From positions 5,813,501-5,877,500 of the forward strand of contig NZ_CP108644.1 of the NCBI RefSeq assembly GCF_041435495.1: DNA of 64,000 bases. Reading direction: 5' to 3'. A program made the translations under genes and the position numbers. Below the pieces are notes generated by a model that saw only the letters and a list, made by a program, of their open reading frames with translations, had not been told where the DNA came from and ran no database searches. Shown in pieces: positions 1 through 7,508 of this stretch. Positions within the stretch are counted from its first letter, which is position 1. Every line of letters starts with the position of its first letter. Source of the stretch: Streptomyces sp. NBC_01116. GTDB lineage: Bacteria > Actinomycetota > Actinomycetes > Streptomycetales > Streptomycetaceae.

Positions 1-1
1 C

Positions 2-85
2 GGGCGCCGCCTCCTCTTCTGCGAGGGCTGCGCCCGCCTCCACATCCGCGCGATCGAGAGCCGCCTCGACTCACTCTGGTGGTGA
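2..85 (+). CDS. C-terminal fragment of an unidentified protein
   Basis: Only the last 27 codons of a plus-strand gene are inside the window, ending in TGA. The visible tail contains a CEGC motif, a plausible metal-binding or redox pair of cysteines, followed by an Arg/His-rich stretch and a Leu-Trp-Trp terminus. Its reading frame runs from the window edge and it converges on the ABC1 kinase gene 20 nt later. I do not recognise the family. It is treated as real because the frame is open, has GC-rich third positions and stops just before a converging gene. Confidence 0.5.
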   Translation, partial: GRRLLFCEGCARLHIRAIESRLDSLWW

Positions 86-105
86 GCGCCACCCCTCGGC
101 CTCCC

Positions 106-1566
106 TCACGCCTGGACGGGCTCCCCTTCCTGCTCGCCCTCCTCCTCGACGTACTCCGTCCCCTCCGCCTCGGCGTCCTCGGCGTCCTCCGCGAGGAACC
201 CCGGCAGCCACGCGTCGAGCTCGTCGCGCAGCCGGACCGTCGCGCCCAACTGGCACAGCACTCCGATCGTGCTGAGCGTGACCCGGTGTATGAGGACGTA
301 GGACGGCGGGAGATTCAGCTGCCGGCCCAGCTGATGGGCGGGGGAGCGCGGATCGGCTATCCGGGCCGCCTGTTCGCGGATCCAGCCCCGGCTGAAGGTG
401 AACTCCTCCACCTGCGTGGGCTCGATGATCGGGAGCAGGTAGTCGAGCACGGCGTCCGGGTCCAGATCGATCGACTCCTTCACGAAGCCCTCTTCGCGCA
501 GCAGGCCGTACACCCCCGCCGCGTCGCCCTCCAGCGTCAGCCGCAGGGAGTCGCCGATGTTCCGCGGCAGCCCGCCCGGCAGCCGGTCGACCGTGCCGAA
601 GTCCAGCACCCCCAGCCGCCACGACCGGATCGGACCGCCGTCCTCCTCCGTGAGCTCCGCGTCCTCCGTGAGTTCCGCGTCCTCCGCAGCAGGGGGCAGC
701 AGCCGGAAGTTTCCCGGATGCGGGTCGGCGTGCAGCAGGCCCGTGCGCGCCGGACCGGAGAAGAGGAAGCGGGCCAGCAACTGCCCCGCACGGTCCCGCT
801 GCTCCTCCGTACCCTCCGCGATGACCTCGGAGAGCGGGATCCCGTCGATCCACTCCGTCACCAGCACCTGGTCGGACTGGTGCACCACCTGAGGGATCAC
901 CACATCCGGGTCGCCCTCGAACTCCGCCGCGTGCTCCTGCTGCGCGCGCGCCTCCAGCTCGTAGTCCAGCTCCTCCGACACCCGGTCCCGCAGCTCCTTG
1001 ATCAGCGGCTTGATGTCCATCCCCGGAACCAGCGGGCCGAGCAGCCGGGCGAAGCGGCTGAGCTGGGAGAGGTCGGAGAGCAGGGCCTCGCCCGCGCCGG
1101 GATACTGCACCTTCACGGCGACCTCCCGGCCGTCGTGCCACACCGCCCGGTGCACCTGCCCGATCGAGGCGGCAGCCGCCGGGGTGTCCTCGAACTCCAG
1201 GAAACACTCCCGCCAGTCCTCCCCGATCCGGGTCGCGAGAACCTCGTGGACCGTGCGCGCGGGCAGCGGTGGCGCGGCCTCCTGGAGCTTGGTCAGCGCG
1301 GCCCGATAGGGGCCGGCGACCTCCTCGGGCAGAGCCGACTCGAACACGGAGAGGGCCTGGCCCAGCTTCATGGCCCCGCCCTTCAGCTCGCCCAGGGTCT
1401 TGAACAGCTGGTCCGCCGTGCGCTGCTGCACCTCACGGGCGACCAGCTCGGCCGACTTTCCGCCGATCCGCTTGCCCAGACCCCAGGTGGCACGGCCGGC
1501 GAAGCCGAGCGGAAGCGCGGCCAGCTTGGCCGTACGCGTAACCGCCTTCCGGGGAAGATCAGACAT
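106..1566 (-). CDS. ABC1/AarF (UbiB-like) atypical kinase
   Basis: A 486-residue protein of the ABC1/ADCK/UbiB family, whose members bind ATP and support quinone or isoprenoid-lipid metabolism by an uncertain mechanism. Family landmarks are present: KLGQ (67-70), the Ala-rich nucleotide loop ASIGQVHRA (133-141), the VAVKV lysine (Lys152), HADPHPGN catalytic loop (279-286) and DFG (322-324). The start at 1566 (MSDLPRK) is preferred over longer in-frame readings because the extra N-terminal sequence is non-conserved. An acidic duplicated insert (EDAELTEDAELTEED, 295-309) sits between catalytic loop and DFG, and the C-terminus is Glu-rich. It lies 65 nt downstream of the ThiF-like gene on the same strand, so they are probably co-transcribed. 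Family assignment is secure; substrate unknown. Confidence 0.9.
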   Translation of the reverse strand: MSDLPRKAVTRTAKLAALPLGFAGRATWGLGKRIGGKSAELVAREVQQRTADQLFKTLGELKGGAMKLGQALSVFESALPEEVAGPYRAALTKLQEAAPPLPARTVHEVLATRIGEDWRECFLEFEDTPAAAASIGQVHRAVWHDGREVAVKVQYPGAGEALLSDLSQLSRFARLLGPLVPGMDIKPLIKELRDRVSEELDYELEARAQQEHAAEFEGDPDVVIPQVVHQSDQVLVTEWIDGIPLSEVIAEGTEEQRDRAGQLLARFLFSGPARTGLLHADPHPGNFRLLPPAAEDAELTEDAELTEEDGGPIRSWRLGVLDFGTVDRLPGGLPRNIGDSLRLTLEGDAAGVYGLLREEGFVKESIDLDPDAVLDYLLPIIEPTQVEEFTFSRGWIREQAARIADPRSPAHQLGRQLNLPPSYVLIHRVTLSTIGVLCQLGATVRLRDELDAWLPGFLAEDAEDAEAEGTEYVEEEGEQEGEPVQA

Positions 1567-1631
1567 GTGCCCCTCCAGTTCCCAGACTGCCGTGCCGCTC
1601 GTGCCTCCGGGATCTCTCCGGCGAACGGCGG

Positions 1632-2792
1632 TCACCCCGCCATTGTGTCCTGCGCCGGAAGACCACCGGAGGCCCGTTCCCTCATAGCGCTCCCGGCCGC
1701 CCCGCAGGAGCAGTCCGCATGGGGGCCGATCGGCTCGGAACGCCAGTCCAGCAGGGGCAGAGCCGCCTCCCAGCGGGCTCCGGTACTGGCAGGGAGGTCC
1801 CCGTCCAGAAACGCGAGGGCATGTGCCGCCGCGAGACCGGCGACCGCCGTCGCGAGCCCCAGATCGCAGGCGGGCACCGCTCCCCGCCGCCCGGATCGCC
1901 ACTGCGCCAGCATCCGTGGCCACTGGGGGTCCCGGTCCGCACGGTGCAGCTCCAGGCACCCGGCGCAGCCCGTGCCCCCGGGCAGGACGAGGGGCCCGAC
2001 CACCCCGGTGGCCTCGATCACTCCCGCATAGAGATGAGGAGTGCCCGACGCGATCCAGGGGCCGGCCGTGTCCGCGACCGGTGCGTACACCGCGAGGCCG
2101 TCCCGGGGTGCGACGACGATCAGGGACAGGACGGGCGCTCCGGCGCTTCCCGGCCCGTCGGCCCCCGCTCCGTCCGTCCTCGCCCGCCGGGGAGCGGGCC
2201 CGGGCGCTGACCGGTGGACGAGGCGACGGGCCGCCACGTCACGCCGTTCCCCCACGGACGCCGGGGGAAGTCCCGCGGGCGCCACATCCCAGGGCTCGGC
2301 CCGGCCTCCGTCGAGCACTTCCACCTGGCCCACCCCCGCTCCCGACAGCACCGAGGCGATGGACGCCCCGACCCGGCCCGCTCCCCGCACCTGGACCCGC
2401 ATCGCCCGCCGCGCCGCCATCCGACGCGTGCCGGCACCCGGCTCGGGGCGGACGACCGACAGGGAGGCGACGTCGGGACGCTGGCGGTCCATCACCTCGG
2501 CGCGACGGCGCAGGACATCGACTCCCGGGCCCGCCTGCCTCGGGTCGTCCAGGAGCCCGGCCTCCGCCAACCGCGCCAGCAGCGTGTCCACATGACGTTC
2601 CGACAGGTCCAGGGCGCGGGCCTCCTCGCGCAGGAGCGGCAGGCCGCGCGTCCCGTCGAGCAGTTCCAGGAAGCTTCCCGTGGCGAGGTCCACCGGTCCG
2701 AGCGTCACGGCATGTGCGGGTGTCACGCCGAATTGCACGGTGTTCCGTCCGCGCCAGGCACGACGCAGTGCGGGCTTCAGCATCGGATACAT
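1632..2792 (-). CDS. ThiF/E1-like protein of the TOMM cyclodehydratase-partner type
   Basis: A 386-residue protein resembling the ThiF/E1-like partner proteins of azoline-forming (TOMM) RiPP pathways. The N-terminal ~100 residues look like a winged-helix peptide-binding region. A dinucleotide-binding-like motif GAGRVGAS (137-144) with an acidic residue after beta-2 (Asp161) follows. Cys276 and Cys279 (GCAGC) plus Cys361 and Cys363 (CSCG) form a likely structural zinc site as in E1 enzymes. No YcaO cyclodehydratase or dehydrogenase gene is nearby; the next gene is the ABC1 kinase. The start is ATG with a GGGGGGAG ribosome binding site. The Arg-rich mid-region (residues 181-206) looks degenerate compared with catalytic E1 domains, so adenylation activity is doubtful. 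Function here is unknown. Confidence 0.75.
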   Translation of the reverse strand: MYPMLKPALRRAWRGRNTVQFGVTPAHAVTLGPVDLATGSFLELLDGTRGLPLLREEARALDLSERHVDTLLARLAEAGLLDDPRQAGPGVDVLRRRAEVMDRQRPDVASLSVVRPEPGAGTRRMAARRAMRVQVRGAGRVGASIASVLSGAGVGQVEVLDGGRAEPWDVAPAGLPPASVGERRDVAARRLVHRSAPGPAPRRARTDGAGADGPGSAGAPVLSLIVVAPRDGLAVYAPVADTAGPWIASGTPHLYAGVIEATGVVGPLVLPGGTGCAGCLELHRADRDPQWPRMLAQWRSGRRGAVPACDLGLATAVAGLAAAHALAFLDGDLPASTGARWEAALPLLDWRSEPIGPHADCSCGAAGSAMRERASGGLPAQDTMAG

Positions 2793-2942
2793 GTTTTCTC
2801 CCCCCGAGCGGTGTCGCGGGCACAGGTGTGCTCGCAGACCGGTTGATCCGCGGGTCTTTCCGCAGGACCTCCGCCAGAATGCGGGGCCGCGCCGAACCGT
2901 GACGGGAGTTGTCCACAGGTGCGGTGCATCAGTCGTTCAATA

Positions 2943-2972
2943 CTCTGGTGATTCGATCCTCTGGTGATTCGA
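2943..2972. repeat. 14-bp direct repeat upstream of the metallopeptidase gene
   Basis: CTCTGGTGATTCGA occurs at 2943-2956 and again at 2959-2972, a 16-bp period. It lies in the 280-bp gap between the divergently transcribed ThiF-like gene (start 2792) and metallopeptidase gene (start 3073). The repeat is AT-richer than its surroundings, as a promoter or a regulator's paired binding site would be. No clear -35/-10 pair was identified. Confidence 0.6.
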
Positions 2973-3072
2973 GCCTTCGATCGTTCGCATGGAGTGCGTG
3001 GTGTGGCACGGATCGCCCCGGAACAGCTCCCGGGGCGGGACTTCCCGCACGGACAGCGGGTAACGTCATGGC

Positions 3073-3696
3073 GTGTCCGCCGACCCTTCGTCCGGCTTCG
3101 CCGGGGAGACCCCCGCGCCCAGCGCCGGTAGCCATCAGCGCAGCGCGGCAGCCCATCCGGCCCGCGCTTCGGCGACGAGCGCGGTCGAGGTCCGCCGGAG
3201 CACCCGGCGCAGGAAGTCGGTCTCCGCCTACCGCGAGGGCGACCGCACGATCGTGCTCATCCCGGCCCGGATGTCGGAGGCGGAGGAGCGGCGCTGGGTG
3301 GGCGTGATGCTCGACAAGCTCGCCGCCCAGGAGAACAAGCGGGTCCTGGGCGACACCGGACTCGTCGAGCGCGCCGGGCGGCTGTCCGCCCAGTACTTCG
3401 ACGGTCGCGCCAGACCCGGCTCGGTGCGGTGGGTGACCAACCAGAACACCCGCTGGGGCTCGTGCACCCCGGTCGAGGGCAGCATCAGGCTCTCGCACCG
3501 GTTGCAGGGCATGCCGGAGTACGTGATCGACTACGTACTCCTCCACGAGCTGGCCCATCTGCTCGTTCCCGGACACGGTCCCGGGTTCTGGCGGCTGCTG
3601 GAGGCGTATCCGCGCACCGAGCGCGCCCGCGGGTATCTGGAGGGCGTCGTGGCGGCCGAGCGGCTGCCCCACCTGCCCGCCGCCCGCGAGGAGTGA
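3073..3696 (+). CDS. YgjP/WLM-like (DUF45, M48-type) zinc metallopeptidase
   Basis: A 207-residue protein with the HELAH zincin motif (158-162) and a third likely zinc ligand His168 in the downstream PGHGPGFW segment, as in YgjP-like peptidases. The preceding NQNTRWGSC and LSHRLQGMP segments are typical of this family. The first ~45 residues are low-complexity Ala/Ser/Arg-rich sequence; the GTG start is therefore uncertain and translation could begin later. Substrate unknown. It stands alone on the plus strand between the divergent ThiF-like gene and the TerD operon. Confidence 0.85.
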   Translation: MSADPSSGFAGETPAPSAGSHQRSAAAHPARASATSAVEVRRSTRRRKSVSAYREGDRTIVLIPARMSEAEERRWVGVMLDKLAAQENKRVLGDTGLVERAGRLSAQYFDGRARPGSVRWVTNQNTRWGSCTPVEGSIRLSHRLQGMPEYVIDYVLLHELAHLLVPGHGPGFWRLLEAYPRTERARGYLEGVVAAERLPHLPAAREE

Positions 3697-3817
3697 CCGG
3701 AGCCGGTCGGCGTTCGCCGGTTCTGTACCGGGTGTGTACCGGCTTGGTCGGATGTCGTCGTTTGCGGTTAGCCTGACGCGACGCATTTACCTTCAGGATG
3801 GGGGACGGTCGTTACGC

Positions 3818-5425
3818 ATGGCCAGGGAATTCCAACGCGGCCACAAGGCCAGGATCAGTGACCTCACGGCAGGGACGGATCTGTACGTAGGCGTGCAGAT
3901 CGCGGCCCCGGGGCTGACCTTCGACATCAGCTGCTTCGGCCTCGACGCCCATGAGCAGCTTTCCGACGACCGGTACTTCATCTTCTTCAACCAGCCGAAA
4001 TCGCCCGAGGAGTCCATTCAGCTCCTCGGCGCGCAGTCCGGTGACACCGAGTCCTTCCGCGTCACGCTCGACCGCATTCCGGCAGCCATCCAGAAGCTCT
4101 CCTTCACCGCGACGCTCGACGGTTCCGGGCAGATGTCCCAGATCGGTCCGGGGTACATCCGGATCGTCGCGGGCGGCGAGGAGGTGGTGCGGTACGCCTT
4201 CACCGGGTCGGAGTTCACCACCGAGCGCGCCGTGATGCTCGGCGACTTCTACCTGAAGGACGTCTGGCGCTTCGCCGCCGTCGGCCAGGGCTTCGACGGT
4301 GGTCTCGACGCGCTCCTGAAGAACTTCGGCGGTGAGGTCGCCGAGGAAGAGGCACCGCCCGCCGCCGCCCCGGCCGCCGCTCCGGGATTCGCCCCGCCGG
4401 CCCAGGCCGTTGCCCCTCCGGCCTTCGGCGCGCCGCCCGCGGCCCCGGCCCCGCAGCCCGCGCCGTCCTTCGGAGCCCCGCCCGCGCCCGCGCCGCAGCA
4501 GCCGATGCACGCGGCGCCGACGATCGCGGCCCCGCTTGCTCCTCAGGCGCCGCAGGCCCCGTCCCCGTACGGCCAACCCCAGCAGCCGCAGCAGCCCCAG
4601 TTCGGCCAGGTCCCCGGCCAGGGCGCGCCGCCCGTCGCTCCTTTCGGCCAGCAGGCCCCCGCTCCCTTCGGTCAGCCCGCCCCGGCCCCGTACGGCCAGC
4701 AGCCCCCCGTCGGCATGCCGTCGGGTGCCCCGCAGGGCGTGCCCCAGGGAGTGCCGGCCACGGGCGCGGGTCTCCAGGCGGCCCTGCAGCCGTACAAGGA
4801 GACCGCGACCGGGCAGCGCTGGACCCCGCAGAACCAGCAGCTCATGCGGGTCGACCTGACCATGGGCGGAGCCGGCGTCCTGGCCCGCCAGGGCAGCATG
4901 GTGATGTACCAGGGCAAGGTGGACTTCGGCTACAAGAGCGCCGGGTTCGTCGGCCGCGCCGTGGGCAACGCCACCGGCCAGGAGATGCAGCTGATGCGCT
5001 GTACCGGCCGCGGTCAGGTCTTCCTCGCCGAGGAGGGCTCGCACCTGCACCCGATCGAGCTGCAGGGCGACGCCATCTGCGTCTCGGCCGAGAGCGTCCT
5101 CGCCTTCGACGAGTCCCTCCAGTACGAGGTCCGCAGGGTCGAGGGGCACGGCATCCCCGGCGGGGCGCTGTTCACCATGCAGTTCCAGGGCACCGGCACC
5201 GTGATCGTGAAGACCCACGGCACCCCGGTCGTCCTGCCGGTCACGCCCACCACGTTCGCCGACTGCAATGCCGTCGTCGCCTGGTCGGCCGCCTCCCAGG
5301 TGATCGTCTCCAGCCAGGTCCGGCTGCGCCGCAACGCGTATCCCGGACACAGCGGGGAGACCGTGAACCTCCAGTTCCGGGGAGCCCCCGGCAACTTCAT
5401 CGTCGTCCAGCCCTACGAGGTCTGA
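3818..5425 (+). CDS. TerD domain-AIM24 domain fusion protein
   Basis: A 535-residue three-part protein. Residues ~1-185 form a TerD (tellurite-resistance/stress, calcium-binding) domain; the segment DISCFGLDAHEQLSDDRYFI carries the acidic strand typical of TerD. Residues ~190-350 are a Pro/Ala/Gln-rich linker with repeated FGQ/YGQ units, probably disordered. Residues ~355-535 are an AIM24-like beta domain related to those in the next two genes. The start at 3818 follows GGGGGACGG; an in-frame start at 3734 lacks such a site. It is 11 nt from the next AIM24 gene, so the three form an operon. The function is not established; TerD proteins typically act in envelope stress and metal resistance. 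Confidence 0.88.
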   Translation: MAREFQRGHKARISDLTAGTDLYVGVQIAAPGLTFDISCFGLDAHEQLSDDRYFIFFNQPKSPEESIQLLGAQSGDTESFRVTLDRIPAAIQKLSFTATLDGSGQMSQIGPGYIRIVAGGEEVVRYAFTGSEFTTERAVMLGDFYLKDVWRFAAVGQGFDGGLDALLKNFGGEVAEEEAPPAAAPAAAPGFAPPAQAVAPPAFGAPPAAPAPQPAPSFGAPPAPAPQQPMHAAPTIAAPLAPQAPQAPSPYGQPQQPQQPQFGQVPGQGAPPVAPFGQQAPAPFGQPAPAPYGQQPPVGMPSGAPQGVPQGVPATGAGLQAALQPYKETATGQRWTPQNQQLMRVDLTMGGAGVLARQGSMVMYQGKVDFGYKSAGFVGRAVGNATGQEMQLMRCTGRGQVFLAEEGSHLHPIELQGDAICVSAESVLAFDESLQYEVRRVEGHGIPGGALFTMQFQGTGTVIVKTHGTPVVLPVTPTTFADCNAVVAWSAASQVIVSSQVRLRRNAYPGHSGETVNLQFRGAPGNFIVVQPYEV

Positions 5426-5436
5426 GGGAGCCCGTC

Positions 5437-6117
5437 ATGAATCAGCAACTCGCGGGCTTCGCCCCGACCCCTGTCACGGCCCGTATGGAGAACCACGGCA
5501 AGACCATGCTCAAGGTCGCCATGGCCTCCGGGCAGGACCTCTTCGCACGTACCGGCTCGATGGTGGCGTACGAGGGCTTCATCCAGTACGAGCCCAACCC
5601 GCCCGCCGCCCGGCAGATCGCCTCCCAGTGGATCACCGGCGAGGGCGCACCCGTCATGAAGTGCTCCGGCGACGGACTGCTCTACCTCGCCGACTACGGC
5701 GCCGACGTGGTCGTCATCAACCTCGACGACGACTCCATCTCCGTCAACGGCTCCAACCTCCTCGCCTTCGACGCCCACCTCACCTGGGGCGTCGAGAAGG
5801 TCAAGGGGCTCGCCAAGTTCGCCGGACAGGGCCTGTGGAACGTCGTCGTCCAGGGCACCGGATGGGTCGCCATCACCTCGCGCGGCACTCCGATCGTCGT
5901 CGACTGCGGACGCGGCGAGGACGAGACGTACGTCGACCCGGACGCGCTCGTCGCCTGGTCCCCGAACCTCAAGGTGAAGGGCAAGCGGAGCTTCAAGGCG
6001 GGCTCGCTGATCGGCCGCGGCAGCGGCGAGGCGTACCAGATGGCCTTCTCCGGCCAGGGCATCGTCGTCGTCCAGCCGAGCGAGGACAGCACGGACCGGC
6101 TGCGGATCCGGAACTGA
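5437..6117 (+). CDS. AIM24 family protein (first stand-alone copy)
   Basis: A 226-residue AIM24/TIM-type beta-sandwich protein with repeated short motifs GSMVAYEG, DGLLYLADYGADVVV and QGTGWVAI, and the family ending QGIVVVQPSE. It has no signal peptide or membrane segment, so it should be cytoplasmic. It follows the TerD-AIM24 gene by 11 nt with GAGGGAG as ribosome binding site and precedes another AIM24 gene by 19 nt. Bacterial AIM24 proteins have no firmly assigned biochemical role; the pairing with TerD suggests a joint stress complex (inference). Confidence 0.88.
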   Translation: MNQQLAGFAPTPVTARMENHGKTMLKVAMASGQDLFARTGSMVAYEGFIQYEPNPPAARQIASQWITGEGAPVMKCSGDGLLYLADYGADVVVINLDDDSISVNGSNLLAFDAHLTWGVEKVKGLAKFAGQGLWNVVVQGTGWVAITSRGTPIVVDCGRGEDETYVDPDALVAWSPNLKVKGKRSFKAGSLIGRGSGEAYQMAFSGQGIVVVQPSEDSTDRLRIRN

Positions 6118-6136
6118 CGGGGAGGGAGAACACATC

Positions 6137-6892
6137 ATGCAGAGTCCGCTTTTCAGCCACACCGAGCAGCAGACCCAGGACCGCTACGCGATCCAGAACC
6201 CGCAGCTCCTGCGGGTCTCGCTGACCGGTCACGACGACGTCCTCGCCCGCAAGGGCGCCATGGTCGCCTACCAGGGCCTCATGGACTTCGACGGGGAATA
6301 CCAGTCCCAGGGCCAGCGCCGCGCCCGCGCGAACACCGGTGAGGGCCTCGACCTGATGCGCGTGTCCGGCCAGGGCACCGTCTACCTCGCCAACCTCGCG
6401 CAGTACATCCACGTCGTGGACGTCGACCGCGAGGGGATGACCGTGGACAGCTCCTACGTCCTCGCGCTCGACTCCTCGCTGCACACCGAGGTCATCGCGG
6501 TGGACAGCCAGTACGGGATCTCCGGCAGCGGCAAGTACCAGCTCAACATCTCCGGCTCGGGCAAGGTCGCCCTCATGACCTCGGGCCAGCCCCTGATGAT
6601 GCAGGTCACGCCCGAGAAGTACGTCAACGTCGACGCGGACGCGATCGTGGCCTGGTCCAGCTCCCTCCGTGTGCAGATGCAGGCCCAGACGCACTCCTCG
6701 GGCGTCTTCAGGCGTCGCGGCAACACCGGGGAGGGCTGGGAGCTGAGCTTCCTCGGCCAGGGCTTCGCCCTGGTCCAGCCGAGCGAGGTCATGCCTCCGC
6801 AGAACGCCCAGATCGGCCAGGGCGCCCGCGCCCAGTTCGGCGTGGGCCAGCAGGGCTCCCACGGCCAGAACCAGAACAACGCCTGGAACTGA
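6137..6892 (+). CDS. AIM24 family protein (second stand-alone copy)
   Basis: A 251-residue AIM24-family protein closing the three-gene operon, preceded by GGGGAGGGAG. Landmarks parallel those of the previous gene: KGAMVAYQG near residue 37, QGTVYLANLAQYIHVV and GKVALMTSG in the middle, and QGFALVQPSE near the C-terminus. The last ~30 residues are a Gln/Asn/Gly-rich tail, probably flexible. A strong hairpin follows 22 nt after the stop, marking the operon end. Biochemical role unknown. Confidence 0.88.
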   Translation: MQSPLFSHTEQQTQDRYAIQNPQLLRVSLTGHDDVLARKGAMVAYQGLMDFDGEYQSQGQRRARANTGEGLDLMRVSGQGTVYLANLAQYIHVVDVDREGMTVDSSYVLALDSSLHTEVIAVDSQYGISGSGKYQLNISGSGKVALMTSGQPLMMQVTPEKYVNVDADAIVAWSSSLRVQMQAQTHSSGVFRRRGNTGEGWELSFLGQGFALVQPSEVMPPQNAQIGQGARAQFGVGQQGSHGQNQNNAWN

Positions 6893-6913
6893 CACCGGCG
6901 CCAGGGCACAGCG

Positions 6914-6946
6914 GTAAGGGGCGGCCTCCGAGAGGCCGCCCCTTAC
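6914..6946 (+). terminator. Hairpin after the TerD/AIM24 operon
   Basis: A 15-bp perfect stem (6914-6928 with 6932-6946) closed by a 3-nt loop, located 22 nt after the last AIM24 stop and before the converging Nudix gene. It can serve both strands. There is no U-tract, as is usual in Streptomyces. Confidence 0.8.
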
Positions 6947-6968
6947 GCACATCCGTACCGGCCGGCCG

Positions 6969-7508
6969 CTACAGCCGGGACCGCGTCGCCTCCAGCAGCC
7001 GCACGACGGAGGCGTCGGCGACACCGGGCACGTCCGCGTAGCCGAACCAGCGCAGCTCCAGGGACTCCTCGCTGATCCGCTCCGCCGCTCCGGGCGGGGC
7101 CAGCGCGGCGTACTGCACATCGAGGTGCCAGGTGCAGGGAGACGGAATCGGGTGCCGGTCCAGCCGGACCGGGCCGCCGGGCAGCAGGGTGAGCCCCGTG
7201 ATGCCGGACTCCTCCGTCGCCTCACGGAGCGCCGCCGCCTCCAGGGTGGCGTCCTGCTCCTCGCAGTGGCCGCCCATCTGGAGCCACATCCGGAGCTTCC
7301 GGTGCAGGGTCAGCAGGACCTTCCCCCGCTCCGGATCGATCACCAGGGCGCTGGCCGTCAGATGCCCGGCCCCGCACGCCTTCCACATGCCGTCGTCGTG
7401 CTGTGCCAGGTGATCCAGATAGCCTCGGCGCAGCTCCGCCTGGCCAGCTGCCTCGTCCTCGGGGACATACTCCTTCAGTACGAGGGTGGCGTCGTCGTGC
7501 AGGGTCAC
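6969..7508 (-). CDS. Nudix hydrolase
   Basis: A 179-residue Nudix-fold protein, expected to hydrolyse a nucleoside diphosphate linked to another moiety. The core REATEESGI matches the REUXEEXGU half of the Nudix box, preceded by LQMGGHCEEQDATLE; the spacing of the upstream Gly and Glu deviates from the strict Gx5Ex7 pattern, as in a large actinobacterial subgroup. The GTG start overlaps the stop of the upstream zincin-like gene by 4 nt (GTGA), so the two are translationally coupled. Substrate cannot be predicted. Confidence 0.88.
   Translation of the reverse strand: MTLHDDATLVLKEYVPEDEAAGQAELRRGYLDHLAQHDDGMWKACGAGHLTASALVIDPERGKVLLTLHRKLRMWLQMGGHCEEQDATLEAAALREATEESGITGLTLLPGGPVRLDRHPIPSPCTWHLDVQYAALAPPGAAERISEESLELRWFGYADVPGVADASVVRLLEATRSRL

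Noticed and set aside
106..1959. 617-residue extended reading of the ABC1 kinase
   Set aside because: The extra 131 N-terminal residues overlap the ThiF-like coding region and resemble no ABC1 sequence; MSDLPRK at 1566 fits the family.
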